DNA from: Streptosporangium sp. NBC_01495
GTDB taxonomy: Bacteria; Actinomycetota; Actinomycetes; Streptosporangiales; Streptosporangiaceae
Reading direction: 5' to 3'
Length of the DNA: 64,000 nucleotides
NCBI RefSeq assembly: GCF_036250735.1
Contig: NZ_CP109430.1
Location: forward strand, 6,696,001-6,760,000
The position numbers and the translations under genes are program-made. Shown here piece by piece: positions 27,702-37,194 of this stretch (position 1 is the first letter of the stretch; every line of letters starts with the position of its first letter). The notes below the pieces were generated by a model. It was not told the origin of the DNA and did not search any database. It saw nothing but the letters and a program-made list of their open reading frames with translations.

Positions 27702-28775
27702 ATGCCCGTCGAACTCTCAGGCGCCGACGGCGGTGACACGCACGATCCCCCCGCGGCCCCCGCGGCCCTCACGGCCCCCGCGAAGGCGCCGCCCCCGACG
27801 AAGAACGGCCGGGGGCGCGCGCACCACGGGTACGTGTGGAGCCGGGCACGGCTCATCCCCGCGTCCGCCCCCGGCGGGCCCCGCGTGATCCGGGCCGCCG
27901 CTCCCCCCGCGGGCGGCCCCCCGGCCGGCCCGGAAGACTCGGAGGCCGGTGAGCCCCCGCTGAAGGTGGTCACCACCCGCCACCCCGGACGATGGGTGGC
28001 GGCCCTGGGCGTCGCGGTGCTGCTGGCCATGGCGGTCAGCGCGCTGGTCACCAACCCGGCCTGGGAGTGGGAGGTGGTCGGGGAGTACCTGTTCGCGCCC
28101 TCCGTGCTGCGGGCGGTCGTGTTCACCCTTGAGCTGACCGCGCTGGGAATCGTCTTCGGCTTCCTGCTCGGCACGGTCCTGGCGCTCATGCGGCTGTCGG
28201 GGAATCCGCTGCTCAACTCGGTGGCCTGGGGCTACATCGCCCTGTTCCGGTCGGTACCGCTGATCCTGCAGCTGCTGTTCTGGTACAACCTGGCCCTGCT
28301 GTATCCGAGGATCTCCTTCGGCGTGCCGTTCGGCCCGGCGTTCTTCGACGTCGGGACGATGGATCTGATCAGCCCGATCACCGCCGCCGCGCTCGGCCTC
28401 GCCCTGCACCAGGCCGCCTACGCCGCGGAGATCGTCCGGGCGGGCCTGCTCTCGGTGGACCACGGCCAGCGGGAGGCCGCCGCGGCGCTGGGCATCCCCA
28501 GAACCAGACAGCTGTTCCGGATCGTCCTGCCGCAGGCCATGCGGTCGATCGTGCCGACCGCCGGCAACGAGATCATCGGCCTGGTCAAGGGCACCTCGGT
28601 CGTCTACATCATGGCCCTGCCCGAGCTCTTCTACCAGGTCCAGGTGATCTACAACCGCAACGGCAGGGTGATCGCCCTGCTGCTGGTGGCGACCATCTGG
28701 TATCTCGTCATGACCTCCGTGATGTCCGTCGCGCAGCACTACGTCGAGCGGCACTACGGCAAGGGCCGCGCATGA
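27702..28775 (+). CDS. Polar amino-acid ABC transporter permease
   Basis: 357 residues. An unusually long Pro/Ala-rich cytoplasmic N-terminus of about 95 residues precedes the permease domain, which has the family start LRAVVFTLELTALGIVFG, an RSVPLILQLLF helix and the EAA loop QREAAAALGIPRTRQLFRIVLPQA that docks the ATPase. About six membrane helices. ATG 27702 has AAAGG upstream; initiation further in is possible. Its stop overlaps the ATPase start (ATGA). Confidence 0.92.
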   Translation: MPVELSGADGGDTHDPPAAPAALTAPAKAPPPTKNGRGRAHHGYVWSRARLIPASAPGGPRVIRAAAPPAGGPPAGPEDSEAGEPPLKVVTTRHPGRWVAALGVAVLLAMAVSALVTNPAWEWEVVGEYLFAPSVLRAVVFTLELTALGIVFGFLLGTVLALMRLSGNPLLNSVAWGYIALFRSVPLILQLLFWYNLALLYPRISFGVPFGPAFFDVGTMDLISPITAAALGLALHQAAYAAEIVRAGLLSVDHGQREAAAALGIPRTRQLFRIVLPQAMRSIVPTAGNEIIGLVKGTSVVYIMALPELFYQVQVIYNRNGRVIALLLVATIWYLVMTSVMSVAQHYVERHYGKGRA

Positions 28776-29536
28776 GCGCCGCGATGGTCGAGCTGCGGGA
28801 CGTGCACAAGAGCTTCGGGTCGCTGGAGGTGCTGCGCGGAGTGGACCTGCGGGTCGCCCCGGGCGAGGTCACGGTGATCCTGGGCCCGTCGGGGTCGGGG
28901 AAGTCCACGCTCCTGCGTACCGTCAACCACCTGGAGAAGGTGGACAGCGGGTCGGTCAGCGTCGACGGCGAGCTGGTCGGCTACCGCAGGTCCGGCGACA
29001 GGCTGTACGAGCTGCCCGAGCGCGAGATTCTCCGGCAGCGGACCAGGATCGGTTTCGTCTTCCAGAACTTCAACCTCTTCCCGCACCTGACCGTGCACCA
29101 GAACGTCACCGAGGCGCCCCTGTCGGCCCAGCGCAGGCCGAGGGCGGAGGTGGACGCGCTGGCGACCCGGCTGCTGGAGCGGGTCGGGCTCTCCGACAAG
29201 GCGCACTCCTACCCCCGCAAACTCTCCGGCGGCCAGCAGCAGCGGGTGGCCATCGCCCGCGCCCTGGCCCTGGAGCCCAAGGTCATCCTCTTCGACGAGC
29301 CGACGTCCGCGCTGGACCCGGAACTCGTCGGCGAGGTGCTCGACGTGGTGAAGGGCCTCGCAGGAAGCGGCACCACCATGATCGTCGTCACCCACGAGGT
29401 CGGCTTCGCCCGCGAGGTCGCCGACACCGTGGTCTTCATGGACGAGGGCCGGATCGTCGAGCGGGGCACCCCCGCCGAGGTGCTGGACGCCCCCCGGCAC
29501 GAGCGCACCCGCCTCTTCCTCAGCAAGGTTCTCTGA
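28772..29536 (+). CDS. Amino-acid ABC transporter ATP-binding protein
   Basis: 254 residues, complete ATPase: Walker A GPSGSGKSTLL, Q-loop FVFQNFNLFPH, signature LSGGQQQRVAIARAL, Walker B VILFDEPTSALD and switch His in VVTHE. The pattern and length are those of GlnQ/HisP-type polar amino-acid importers. Middle gene of the permease-ATPase-binding protein operon. Confidence 0.95.
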   Translation: MSAAMVELRDVHKSFGSLEVLRGVDLRVAPGEVTVILGPSGSGKSTLLRTVNHLEKVDSGSVSVDGELVGYRRSGDRLYELPEREILRQRTRIGFVFQNFNLFPHLTVHQNVTEAPLSAQRRPRAEVDALATRLLERVGLSDKAHSYPRKLSGGQQQRVAIARALALEPKVILFDEPTSALDPELVGEVLDVVKGLAGSGTTMIVVTHEVGFAREVADTVVFMDEGRIVERGTPAEVLDAPRHERTRLFLSKVL

Positions 29537-29584
29537 CCTCTCTCCGAACCCCCGCCCCGCCACCCCACCCCAGCAAGGATCGAC

Positions 29585-30583
29585 ATGTCGTTCATATCGC
29601 GGCTCGCCCCCGCCATCGCCGCCCTGCCTCTCCTCCTCGCCGCCGCCTGCGGCGGTACCGGAACCTCAGCCGGCACGACGGACAGAGCCGAGGCCGCCCC
29701 GGCCGCGGCCCCGTCGGGAACCGGCGGGGTGAAGATCAACACCTCGCCCGAGCAGAACCGTGTCCGCGCCGACAAGGTGGAGGCGATCGCCGCCAAGGTC
29801 CCCGAGGCGATCCGGTCCAAGGGCGCGCTCACCGCCGGATTCAACGGCGAGGGCGCACCGCCCCTGGTCTTCCTCGCCGACGACGACACCACCCTGGTCG
29901 GCGTGGAGACCGACCTCGCCCACCTGATCGCCGACGTGCTGGGCCTGCCGCTGAAGGAGGAGAACACCTCCTGGGAGAACCTGTTCCTCGCGGCCAAGTC
30001 CGGCAAGTACGACCTGGTGCTCAACAACGTCACGGTGACGGAGGAGCGCAAGGACATCTACGACTTCGCCACCTACCGGGTGGACCAGCTCGCCTGGCAG
30101 GTGGGCAGGGACAGCCCGATCACCAAGATCGAGAAGGCCGCCGACATCGCCGGGCTGAACGTCTCCGTCGGATCCGGCACCAACCAGGAGAAGATCCTGC
30201 TGGAGTGGGACACGCAGAACCAGAAGGCCGGGCTCAAGGCCGCGAACATCCAGTACTACGAGAAGTACGGCGACGTCCTGCTCGCACTGAAGTCCGGCCG
30301 CGTCCAGGCCTACCTGGGCCCGAACCCGCCCATCGCCTACCAGGTCGCGGTGGGCGGCGACAGCAGGATCGTCGGGACGCTCTCGGGCGGCGGGTCGGTC
30401 GAGGGCCTGATCGCGGTGATGACCCTGAAGGGCAACGGCCTGATCCAGCCGGTCAACGAGGCGATCAACACGCTCATCGAGAACGGCAAGTACGCCGAGG
30501 TGCTCAAGCGCTGGGGCCTGGACAACGAGGCGCTGCCCACGTCGAGGATCAACCCGCCCGGCCTGCCGAGGCAGCCGAAGTGA
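29585..30583 (+). CDS. Amino-acid ABC transporter substrate-binding lipoprotein
   Basis: 332 residues. Signal peptide with a Cys in LLLAAACGG as the probable lipidation site. The mature part is a family 3 solute-binding protein: GALTAGFNGEGAPPLVF, VGVETDLAHLIADVLGLPL, YDLVLNNVTVTEERKDIYDFATYRVDQLAWQV and a C-terminal half ending in WGLDNEALPTSRINPPG are shown here as separate short blocks of the fold. Captures the substrate outside the membrane for the permease/ATPase pair. The ligand is probably an amino acid; which one is unknown. Confidence 0.92.
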   Translation: MSFISRLAPAIAALPLLLAAACGGTGTSAGTTDRAEAAPAAAPSGTGGVKINTSPEQNRVRADKVEAIAAKVPEAIRSKGALTAGFNGEGAPPLVFLADDDTTLVGVETDLAHLIADVLGLPLKEENTSWENLFLAAKSGKYDLVLNNVTVTEERKDIYDFATYRVDQLAWQVGRDSPITKIEKAADIAGLNVSVGSGTNQEKILLEWDTQNQKAGLKAANIQYYEKYGDVLLALKSGRVQAYLGPNPPIAYQVAVGGDSRIVGTLSGGGSVEGLIAVMTLKGNGLIQPVNEAINTLIENGKYAEVLKRWGLDNEALPTSRINPPGLPRQPK

Positions 30584-31158
30584 CGATCGACTCCGCGAGG
30601 CCCGCCGCCCCGGGCACCGAACGGCCCCTCCCCCCGGCACCGTCCCCGTACCCGAAGCACACCCCGCCGACCCCGGCACCGGGCGAGCCCTTCGAGGTGC
30701 GGTACGTGGCCGTCCGCGACCCCGCGGTCAGGCCACTCCTGAAGGACCTGCACGCCGAGTACACCGGCCGGTACGGCCCCAACGACGAGATCAACCGCTA
30801 TCCCGACGAGCGGTTCACCCCGGAGCACGGGGGCGCGTTCCTCATCCTCGTCGAGCGCGGGCGGACCGTCGCCGGGGGCGCGTTCTTCCGTCACGACGAG
30901 GAGACCGCCGAGTTCAAGCGGATCTGGACCCATCCGGACCACCGGAGGCGCGGCCTGGGTGTCGCCGTGGTGCGGGAGCTGGAACGGGAGGCCGCGCGGC
31001 AGGGCTACCGCAGGGTCTATCTGACCACGGGTCCCCGGCAGCCCGAGGCCGCCGGGCTGTATCTCTCGACCGGATACAGCCCGCTCTACGACCTGGCGGC
31101 CGACCCCGAGGCCGTCGGCCCCCACCCCTTCGAGAAGACCATCCGGGGATCGGGGTAG
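30580..31158 (+). CDS. GNAT-family N-acetyltransferase
   Basis: 192 residues from GTG 30580, overlapping the stop of the binding-protein gene (GTGA). After a Pro-rich N-terminus of about 35 residues comes a GNAT fold: FLILVERGRTVAGGAFF (strands 2-4), the acetyl-CoA loop HPDHRRRGLGVAVV and YLSTGYSPLYD near the end. Co-translated with the ABC importer, so it may modify the imported compound; that is inference. Confidence 0.88.
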   Translation: MTIDSARPAAPGTERPLPPAPSPYPKHTPPTPAPGEPFEVRYVAVRDPAVRPLLKDLHAEYTGRYGPNDEINRYPDERFTPEHGGAFLILVERGRTVAGGAFFRHDEETAEFKRIWTHPDHRRRGLGVAVVRELEREAARQGYRRVYLTTGPRQPEAAGLYLSTGYSPLYDLAADPEAVGPHPFEKTIRGSG

Positions 31159-31162
31159 ACGT

Positions 31163-31205
31163 GCCCCGCTCCCTGGGGTCGCGGCCGGTTCCGCTAGGAG
31201 CGGGC
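31163..31205. terminator. Possible bidirectional terminator between convergent genes
   Basis: CCCGCTCC and GGAGCGGG form an 8-bp stem around a 24-base GC-rich loop between the GNAT gene and the convergent ABC exporter gene; the right arm covers the exporter stop codon. Moderate evidence only. Confidence 0.4.
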
Positions 31206-32966
31206 GGCCGAGACCCAGGAGGCGTACAGGTCCGCGTAGACGCCGGGCCGCCGTACCAGCTCGGCGTGCGGGCCGCGCTGCACGATCCGGCCCTTGTCGA
31301 AGACGAACACCTCGTCCGCCGCCTCGGCGGTGGAGAGCCGGTGGGCGATGGAGACGGCGGTGCGGCCCCGCGTGACGCCCTCCAGGGCACGGGCCAGCCG
31401 CACCTCCGTCGCCGGGTCCACCGCGGAGGTGGCCTCGTCCAGCAGCAGCAGGTCGGGGTCGGCCAGATAGGCGCGGGCGAGCGCGACGAGCTGGCGCTCG
31501 CCCGCCGACAGCGACTCGCCGCGCTGGCCGACCCTGGTCGCCAGGTCGGCGGGCAGCCCCTCCAGCCAGTCGGTGAGCCCCAGCTCGGTCATCGCCAGCC
31601 GGATCTCCGCCTCGGTCGCCGAGGGGCGGCCGAAACCGATGTTCTCCGCCAGGGTGCCGTCGAACAGGAACCCGTCCTGCGGCACCATGACGATGCGGCT
31701 GCGCAGCGAGGAGAACCGGACGTCCCGCAGGTCGTAACCGTCGACCGTGATCCGCCCTGAGACCGGGTCCATCAGGCGGGTGAGCAGCTTGGCGAAGGTC
31801 GTCTTGCCCGAGCCGGTCTCCCCCACCACCGCGATCCGCGAGCGCGGCGGGATGTCCGCCGAGACCTCGTGCAGCACCGGCACGCCTCCGGGATAGGAGA
31901 ATCCCACGTCCTCGAAGGACACCGAGATGGGACCGCGCGGCAGCTCGACGCCGTCGGGGCCCGGGTCTGCGACGTCGGCGGGGGTGTCGAGCACGCCGAG
32001 GATGCGCCGCCACCCGGCCACGGCGTTCTGTGCCTCGTTGAGCACCTCGGTGGCGATCTGCAGCGGCGAGACGAACAGCGTGATGAGGAAGAGGAAGGCG
32101 ACCAGGCGCCCCTCGGTGATGTCGCCCGCCAGCCCGAGCCGCACCCCGACCAGCACCACGGCGGCCAGGGCCACGGCGGCGACGATCTCGGTCAGCGGGA
32201 ACACGGTCGCGACGATCCGCTGGGTGCGGGCCTGCGCCGCCCTGTTGGCGTTGATCGCGACGTCGAGCCGCTCGGCCGTACGGGCCTCGGAGCCGTGGGC
32301 CCTGATCACGGCCGCGCCCACGACCGACTCGCTGACGGCCGAGAGCATGTCGCCGGTGCGCTCACGGACCCGCGTGTAGGCGCCCGACAGCCACCGCTGG
32401 AAGCGCGGCAGGACGACCATGAGCGGCAGGAAGCACAGCCACACCAGCAGGGCGAGCTGCCAGGAGTAGACGAACATCAGCACGGTGGCGACCAGGAGCT
32501 GGCCCAGGGCGATGATGATCATCAGCCCGCCCCACTGCATGAACACGCTGATCTGGTCGACGTCGCCGGTGACCCGCGAGACGAGGGCGCCTCGGCGCTC
32601 GGTGTTCTGGGTGAGCACCGACAGGTCGTGCACGTGCCGGAAGCCGCGCACCCTGAGCGTGGCGAGGGAGGACTCGGTGGCCCGGTAGAGGCGGACGTTC
32701 ATCAGGTACGCGCACAGCGCGGTGAGCACCACGGCGGCGGCGCACAGCAGCACGGCGGTGCGGATGTAGGCCACGTCCGGGGCCCCTCCCCCGAGCCCCG
32801 TGTCGATGGTCTGCTGGACGGCGATCGGTACGATGATCTTGCCGACCGTGGCCATCACGGCCAGCGCGAGTGTCCCGGCCATCCCCCTGCGGAACTCCGG
32901 CGTGAGCGACAGGCCGTGCCTGACGGTGGCCAGTCCCGAGCGCTCGACCCCCTGGAACGAGCTCAC
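31194..32966 (-). CDS. ABC exporter half-transporter, consensus ATPase site
   Basis: 590 residues from GTG 32966, with GGGAGGAC upstream; the open frame extends further but that part is out-of-frame sequence of the upstream gene. Six-helix export domain (about 20-300), then an ATPase with Walker A GETGSGKTTFA, signature LSAGERQLVALARA, Walker B LLLLDEATSAVD with the catalytic Glu, and switch His in IAHRL. Paired with the 33049 gene, 82 bases upstream; together they form a heterodimer. Confidence 0.92.
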   Translation of the reverse strand: MSSFQGVERSGLATVRHGLSLTPEFRRGMAGTLALAVMATVGKIIVPIAVQQTIDTGLGGGAPDVAYIRTAVLLCAAAVVLTALCAYLMNVRLYRATESSLATLRVRGFRHVHDLSVLTQNTERRGALVSRVTGDVDQISVFMQWGGLMIIIALGQLLVATVLMFVYSWQLALLVWLCFLPLMVVLPRFQRWLSGAYTRVRERTGDMLSAVSESVVGAAVIRAHGSEARTAERLDVAINANRAAQARTQRIVATVFPLTEIVAAVALAAVVLVGVRLGLAGDITEGRLVAFLFLITLFVSPLQIATEVLNEAQNAVAGWRRILGVLDTPADVADPGPDGVELPRGPISVSFEDVGFSYPGGVPVLHEVSADIPPRSRIAVVGETGSGKTTFAKLLTRLMDPVSGRITVDGYDLRDVRFSSLRSRIVMVPQDGFLFDGTLAENIGFGRPSATEAEIRLAMTELGLTDWLEGLPADLATRVGQRGESLSAGERQLVALARAYLADPDLLLLDEATSAVDPATEVRLARALEGVTRGRTAVSIAHRLSTAEAADEVFVFDKGRIVQRGPHAELVRRPGVYADLYASWVSAARS

Positions 32967-33048
32967 CGGCACCGTCCTCCCAGCGGGCCGTGGCCCCGCT
33001 CGCCCCGCGTCGGCCCGGCGGGGCGCCGCCCCGGCCGGTTGTGCTTCC

Positions 33049-34863
33049 TCACGCGCTGACCTCTTTTTCTCGCTCGGCGTCGAGCGCCTCGCGCTCGGCG
33101 CCCTGGCGTTCGTAGGCGGTGACCAGGTTGCGGTAGCCCTCGCATCGGGCGAGCAGCTCCGCGTGGCCGCCCCGGTCGACGACCCGGCCGTGGTCGAGGT
33201 AGACGACCTCGTCGGCCAGGGCGATGGTGGCCATCCGGTAGGCGATGACGACCACGGTGGAGACCTGGGCCGCGTCCCGCAGCCCGTACAGGATCCTCGC
33301 CTCGACCTGCGGGTCGACACTGGAGGTGGCGTCGTCCAGGACGAGCAGCCGCGGGCGGCGCACCAGCGCGCGGGCCAGGGCGATCCGCTGGCGCTGGCCG
33401 CCCGACAGGGTGGTGCCGCGCTCGCCGACCCGGGTGTCCAGCCCCGAGGGCAGGGCGCTGACGAACCCCTCGGCCTGCGCCAGGCGCAGCGCCGCCCAGA
33501 CGTCCTCGTCGCCGACCGGCAGGCCGAGGGTGACGTTGCCGCGCACGGTGTCGTCGAACAGGAACGTCTGCTGCGGCACCAGCGCCACCGCGTCGCTGAC
33601 CCCGTTCCTCGCGACGTCGCGCAGGTCGGTGCCGTCCACGAGCACGACGCCCTCCGCCGGGTCGACCAGGCGGACGAGGGTCTGGGCGAGGGTCGACTTG
33701 CCGGAGCCGGTGGGGCCGACCAGGGCGACGGTGCGGCCGGACCCGACCTCCAGGCTCACGTCGCGCAGGACGGGGAACTCGCCATCGCCGTACGCGTAAC
33801 CGAGGCCGCGCACCTCCAGCCTGGCGGGTTCGGTGCCGGGCAGCTCGACGGCGCCGTGCTCCATGGAGCCGGTGGCGTCGAGCACGGCCTGGACCCGCTC
33901 GTAGCCGACGACGGCCCGGGGCAGCTCGGCGAGCACCCAGCCCAGCGCGCGGATCGGGAAGGCCAGCAGGGTGAACAGGTAGGCGACCTGAACCAGCACG
34001 CCGGAACCGATCGCGCCGCTCTCCAGCCGCATCGCGCCGATCAGCAGCACGGCGAGCACGCCCAGGGTGGGCAGCGCCTCCAGCATCGGATCGAACAGGC
34101 CGCGGACCCGGCCCACGGCGATGTTGGCGTCGCGCAGCTCGTGGGCCTTGGCCAGGAACCTGGCGGTCTCCTCGTCCTCGCGGCCGAGGGTCTTGACGAC
34201 CAGGGCGCCGTCGAAGCTCTCGTGGGCGATCTCGCTGACCTCGGCGCGCAACTGCTGGGCGCGGGTGGCGAGCGGGTTCAGCCTGCGCTGGTAGACCAGG
34301 TTGAGCACGGCGATCGCGGGAAAGACCAGGAAACCGACGAGGGCGAGGATCGGATCGGTGATCACCATTGCGACGGCGGCGGTGACCAGCATCACGACCA
34401 CGCCGACGGCCATCGGCAGCGGGGCGAGCGGCGCCCAGGCGGCCTCCACGTCGGACCCGGCGTTGGACAGCAGCTGCCCGGTCGGGTGCCTGTGGTGCCA
34501 GGCCAGGGGAAGCCTCAGATACTGGCGGGTGACGTCGCGGCGGGAGCGGGCCTGCATCCGATACTGCATGACCCCGGCGAAGTATCGCCGCCCGGCCACG
34601 CCCAGCGCCTTGAACAGGGACGCCCCCATGATGAGGAGCGCGCCGAGGGTGAGCGTGCCCGTCGTGATCTGCCCGTTCCGGAAAGCCGGGAGCACGACAT
34701 TCTCGGTGGCCCAGCCCAGCGCCCACGCCGAGGCGACGGTCATCACGCCGTACAGGGCACTGGACAGCACCGCGGCGGAGAAGATCGCCTTCTCCGCCCG
34801 GATGGCCACCCCGAGGACCCCGAGTCCCCTGCGCATGACTGCGGTGGTCATCTTGCTCGCCAC
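33049..34863 (-). CDS. ABC exporter half-transporter, degenerate ATPase site
   Basis: 604 residues from GTG 34863 (AAAGGA upstream). Six membrane helices, then an ATPase with normal Walker A (GPTGSGKSTLA) and signature (LSGGQRQRIALARAL), but the Glu after Walker B is Asp (LLVLDDATSSVD) and the switch His is Tyr (VVIAYRM). Such changes are typical of the non-catalytic subunit of heterodimeric exporters like TM287/288 or BmrCD. Probably exports a drug-like or lipid compound; the substrate is unknown. Confidence 0.92.
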   Translation of the reverse strand: MASKMTTAVMRRGLGVLGVAIRAEKAIFSAAVLSSALYGVMTVASAWALGWATENVVLPAFRNGQITTGTLTLGALLIMGASLFKALGVAGRRYFAGVMQYRMQARSRRDVTRQYLRLPLAWHHRHPTGQLLSNAGSDVEAAWAPLAPLPMAVGVVVMLVTAAVAMVITDPILALVGFLVFPAIAVLNLVYQRRLNPLATRAQQLRAEVSEIAHESFDGALVVKTLGREDEETARFLAKAHELRDANIAVGRVRGLFDPMLEALPTLGVLAVLLIGAMRLESGAIGSGVLVQVAYLFTLLAFPIRALGWVLAELPRAVVGYERVQAVLDATGSMEHGAVELPGTEPARLEVRGLGYAYGDGEFPVLRDVSLEVGSGRTVALVGPTGSGKSTLAQTLVRLVDPAEGVVLVDGTDLRDVARNGVSDAVALVPQQTFLFDDTVRGNVTLGLPVGDEDVWAALRLAQAEGFVSALPSGLDTRVGERGTTLSGGQRQRIALARALVRRPRLLVLDDATSSVDPQVEARILYGLRDAAQVSTVVVIAYRMATIALADEVVYLDHGRVVDRGGHAELLARCEGYRNLVTAYERQGAEREALDAEREKEVSA

Positions 34864-35003
34864 GCGGGGGGTGTCCTTTCGACAGGAAACGTTGTTACCT
34901 AAGTCCCTATCACTGTGGATCATGCGGTTATTCCCGAACCACCTTCGGTAGTGTCACGCCTACACCTCTGGTTGCCCGCACAACGACATCGTTAGGACCA
35001 CGG

Positions 35004-35633
35004 ATGAACTACGCCCGCGCCGAACGAGCCGCGCTCAGCGACCTGTTCGCCCAGCTCGGCCCGGACGCTCCCACACTCTGCGAGGGCTGGACCACCTTCG
35101 ACCTCGCCGCCCACCTCGTCGTCCGCGAGCGCCGCCCCGACGCCGCCGGAGGCATCATCCTCAAGCCCCTGGCCGGGCACACCGCCAGGGTGCAGGAGTC
35201 CATGAAGACCAGGAAGGGGTACGCGGGTCTCGTCGAGCTCGTGCGTTCCGGCCCTTCGGGGGCCTATCGCCTGCCCGGCCTGGACCAGGCGGCCAACACG
35301 ACGGAGTTCTTCGTCCACCACGAGGACGTGCGGCGGGCGCAGCGGGTCTGGGAGCCGCGGGAGCTGCCCGCCGACCTGGAGGAGAGGTTCTGGAAGCAGA
35401 TCCACCGCGGCGCCCGGCTGTTCCTGCGCCGCTCTCCCGTCCGGGTCGTCCTGCACCGCATCGGCGGAGGTGTCGCCATCGGCGGCCCCGGTGAGGGCCC
35501 ACAGGTCGAGGTGACGGGCACGGCCGGGGAGCTGCTGCTGTTCTGCTTCGGCCGCCAGTCCCACGCCAAGGTCGACGTGAGCGGCGACGACGAGACCGTG
35601 GCCAAGCTGATGGACGCCCCGCTGGGCGTCTGA
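35004..35633 (+). CDS. TIGR03085-type DinB/mycothiol-dependent isomerase-like protein
   Basis: 209 residues of the DinB/maleylpyruvate isomerase superfamily. Metal-ligand positions fit the His of FDLAAHLVVRE and the His pair in TEFFVHHEDVRRAQ, the latter being a mark of the TIGR03085 family. CEGWTTFDLAAHL is the usual N-terminal block. Members of the superfamily often use mycothiol as cofactor; the reaction of this family is not known. Divergent from the exporter operon. Confidence 0.8.
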   Translation: MNYARAERAALSDLFAQLGPDAPTLCEGWTTFDLAAHLVVRERRPDAAGGIILKPLAGHTARVQESMKTRKGYAGLVELVRSGPSGAYRLPGLDQAANTTEFFVHHEDVRRAQRVWEPRELPADLEERFWKQIHRGARLFLRRSPVRVVLHRIGGGVAIGGPGEGPQVEVTGTAGELLLFCFGRQSHAKVDVSGDDETVAKLMDAPLGV

Positions 35634-35753
35634 GCGAGGCCGTCTCCCGGGGAGCGGGAAGCGGCCGTGACGACGACCCGGGCCCACCGAGGTCCGGGCG
35701 CCGGCGGTTCGCGGCCACGCGGCCGACCGGCCGACGCCGGGAGACCGGGGACG

Positions 35754-36050
35754 TCAGCGGACGTCCTCGCCCCGGTCCCAGCTCCCGGCCTTCGCCAGAC
35801 CCCGGGAGAGCATGTAGCCGATGGTGAGGAAGGTGATGTACCTGAGGGCTTGCTCCGCCCCGAAGGGGTCACCGTAACCACGCGGGTCGCCGCCGACCGC
35901 GAAGGCCGTGATCACGATCGCGATCAGGATGACGATGTAGGCGATGAACTCGGTTGTCTGAAATGCCGGTTTTGTCTCTGTGGTCAGCCTGCTGGAGGAG
36001 ACGTTGCGCGGCCGATCACCTGGCTGGCCTGATCCGACGGGCGATGTCAT
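35754..36050 (-). CDS. Small two-helix membrane protein
   Basis: 98 residues from ATG 36050 (MTSPVG), preferred because AAGGAG lies eight bases upstream; GTG 36059 and ATG 36056 are too close to it. Two hydrophobic helices (about 28-46 and 60-78, FQTTEFIAYIVILIAIVIT and YITFLTIGYMLSRGL). This pattern is common in small conserved actinobacterial membrane proteins; function unknown. Monocistronic. Confidence 0.75.
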   Translation of the reverse strand: MTSPVGSGQPGDRPRNVSSSRLTTETKPAFQTTEFIAYIVILIAIVITAFAVGGDPRGYGDPFGAEQALRYITFLTIGYMLSRGLAKAGSWDRGEDVR

Positions 36051-36634
36051 CGTCATCACTCCTTGCTCATTTATAATTACCCATAGTTATGACACATCGA
36101 CAAATTCCCCCTTTTTAAGGTCACAAACGCCGCACCGGCCACCTGCGCGCCGCCCGCCCCGCGCGGGCCCGAGGCGCGATACCTCGGCCACGCCGGGCGG
36201 GCCAGGCCGGAGGTCCCGGCGAGCCGGGCGCCTTCCTACCGCCCGCGTACTCCGGCCGCGGCCCACCCCGACCCGCCCGACGGCGTCTCCGCGCATTTTC
36301 TGACATCGGCCCGTCGCGCCGGAACCCCGGCATGGGGCGACACGCCCGGCCGGTCGCCGAATCGGCGATGACCGGCAAAAACAATCCCCGAGATCGGCGT
36401 ATGCACAGCGCCGGGCTAGCCCTACCGGTATATCTGGCAATGAATATTGGACAGGAGCGCCTCGCGACCGCACGATGGCGGGTGTGACCTATGCCAAACT
36501 CGCGACCAGACCACGGCTTGCCGCTGCGGGACGGGTATGATCATCAAAATCCGGGAGCCACCCGGGCCGCAGATGCCAAAGATCGATAAAATTCGGGTAT
36601 ATACGGCTGGGATTGGAACTGCCAGGAGGCCCCC
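36051..36634. other. Non-coding stretch with possible promoter
   Basis: About 580 bases without a supported gene. The part near 36060-36120 and 36430-36610 is AT-rich for this genome. TATATA at 36598-36603, about 30 bases before the next ATG, could be a -10 element. No tRNA or repeat is seen. Confidence 0.4.
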
Positions 36635-36796
36635 ATGCAGGTCAAGAAGGTCCTCACCTACCTCGCGGTAGCGTTCGTGGTCTTCTATCTGTTCACCAAG
36701 CCCGCCGAGGCGGCGAGCGCGGTCAACGGAGTCTTCGACGGGATCATAAGGGGGGCAGACCAGTTGGCTCTGTTCTTCACCCGAGTGCTCACCTAA
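36635..36796 (+). CDS. Small membrane protein (53 aa)
   Basis: 53 residues with a good ribosome site (GGAGG six bases before ATG). One hydrophobic helix near the N-terminus (VLTYLAVAFVVFYLFTKP), then AEAASAVNGVFDG and a short hydrophobic end. Too short for confident family assignment; I recall similar single-helix proteins of about this size widely in actinobacteria. Alone, with non-coding DNA on both sides. Function unknown. Confidence 0.65.
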   Translation: MQVKKVLTYLAVAFVVFYLFTKPAEAASAVNGVFDGIIRGADQLALFFTRVLT

Positions 36797-37194
36797 CCGC
36801 CCGGCGGGGTTCCCCCGCCCCGAGCCGCGTCACCCGCGCTCCCGGCTGATCCACAGGGGAGCGCACACCCCCGCGCCGAACGCCATGCCGTCGGCCCCGC
36901 CGATCCCGGAAACGTATCGCGACGATCGCCGGAAGCCGTCACGGCACCCCCGCCCCCGCGAACCAGCGACGAGGTCACACCCGCGCCCCGCCCGAGACCG
37001 CGCGGCCCCGCCGTACAGAGTGGTACGGAAACAGGGTGGTCCGGAGAACACCCACACGACGTGACACGGAGACCACCCGTACGGCGAACGCCCTGACCCG
37101 ATCATGGATGACCACGGAAGACATCACGGCACTTCCTTGATGATCTTTCCGGCACCCTGGGGGGAAAGTCCGTTTCTCGTACGGGGGATCGTTC
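36797..37194. other. Non-coding stretch
   Basis: About 400 bases with no gene I can support on either strand. Open frames here lack start sites and domain features. Confidence 0.5.

Noticed and set aside
33000..33320. Longer N-terminus for the 31194 exporter subunit
   Set aside because: The extra frame overlaps the end of the other exporter subunit and is Arg/Ser/Thr-rich shadow sequence.
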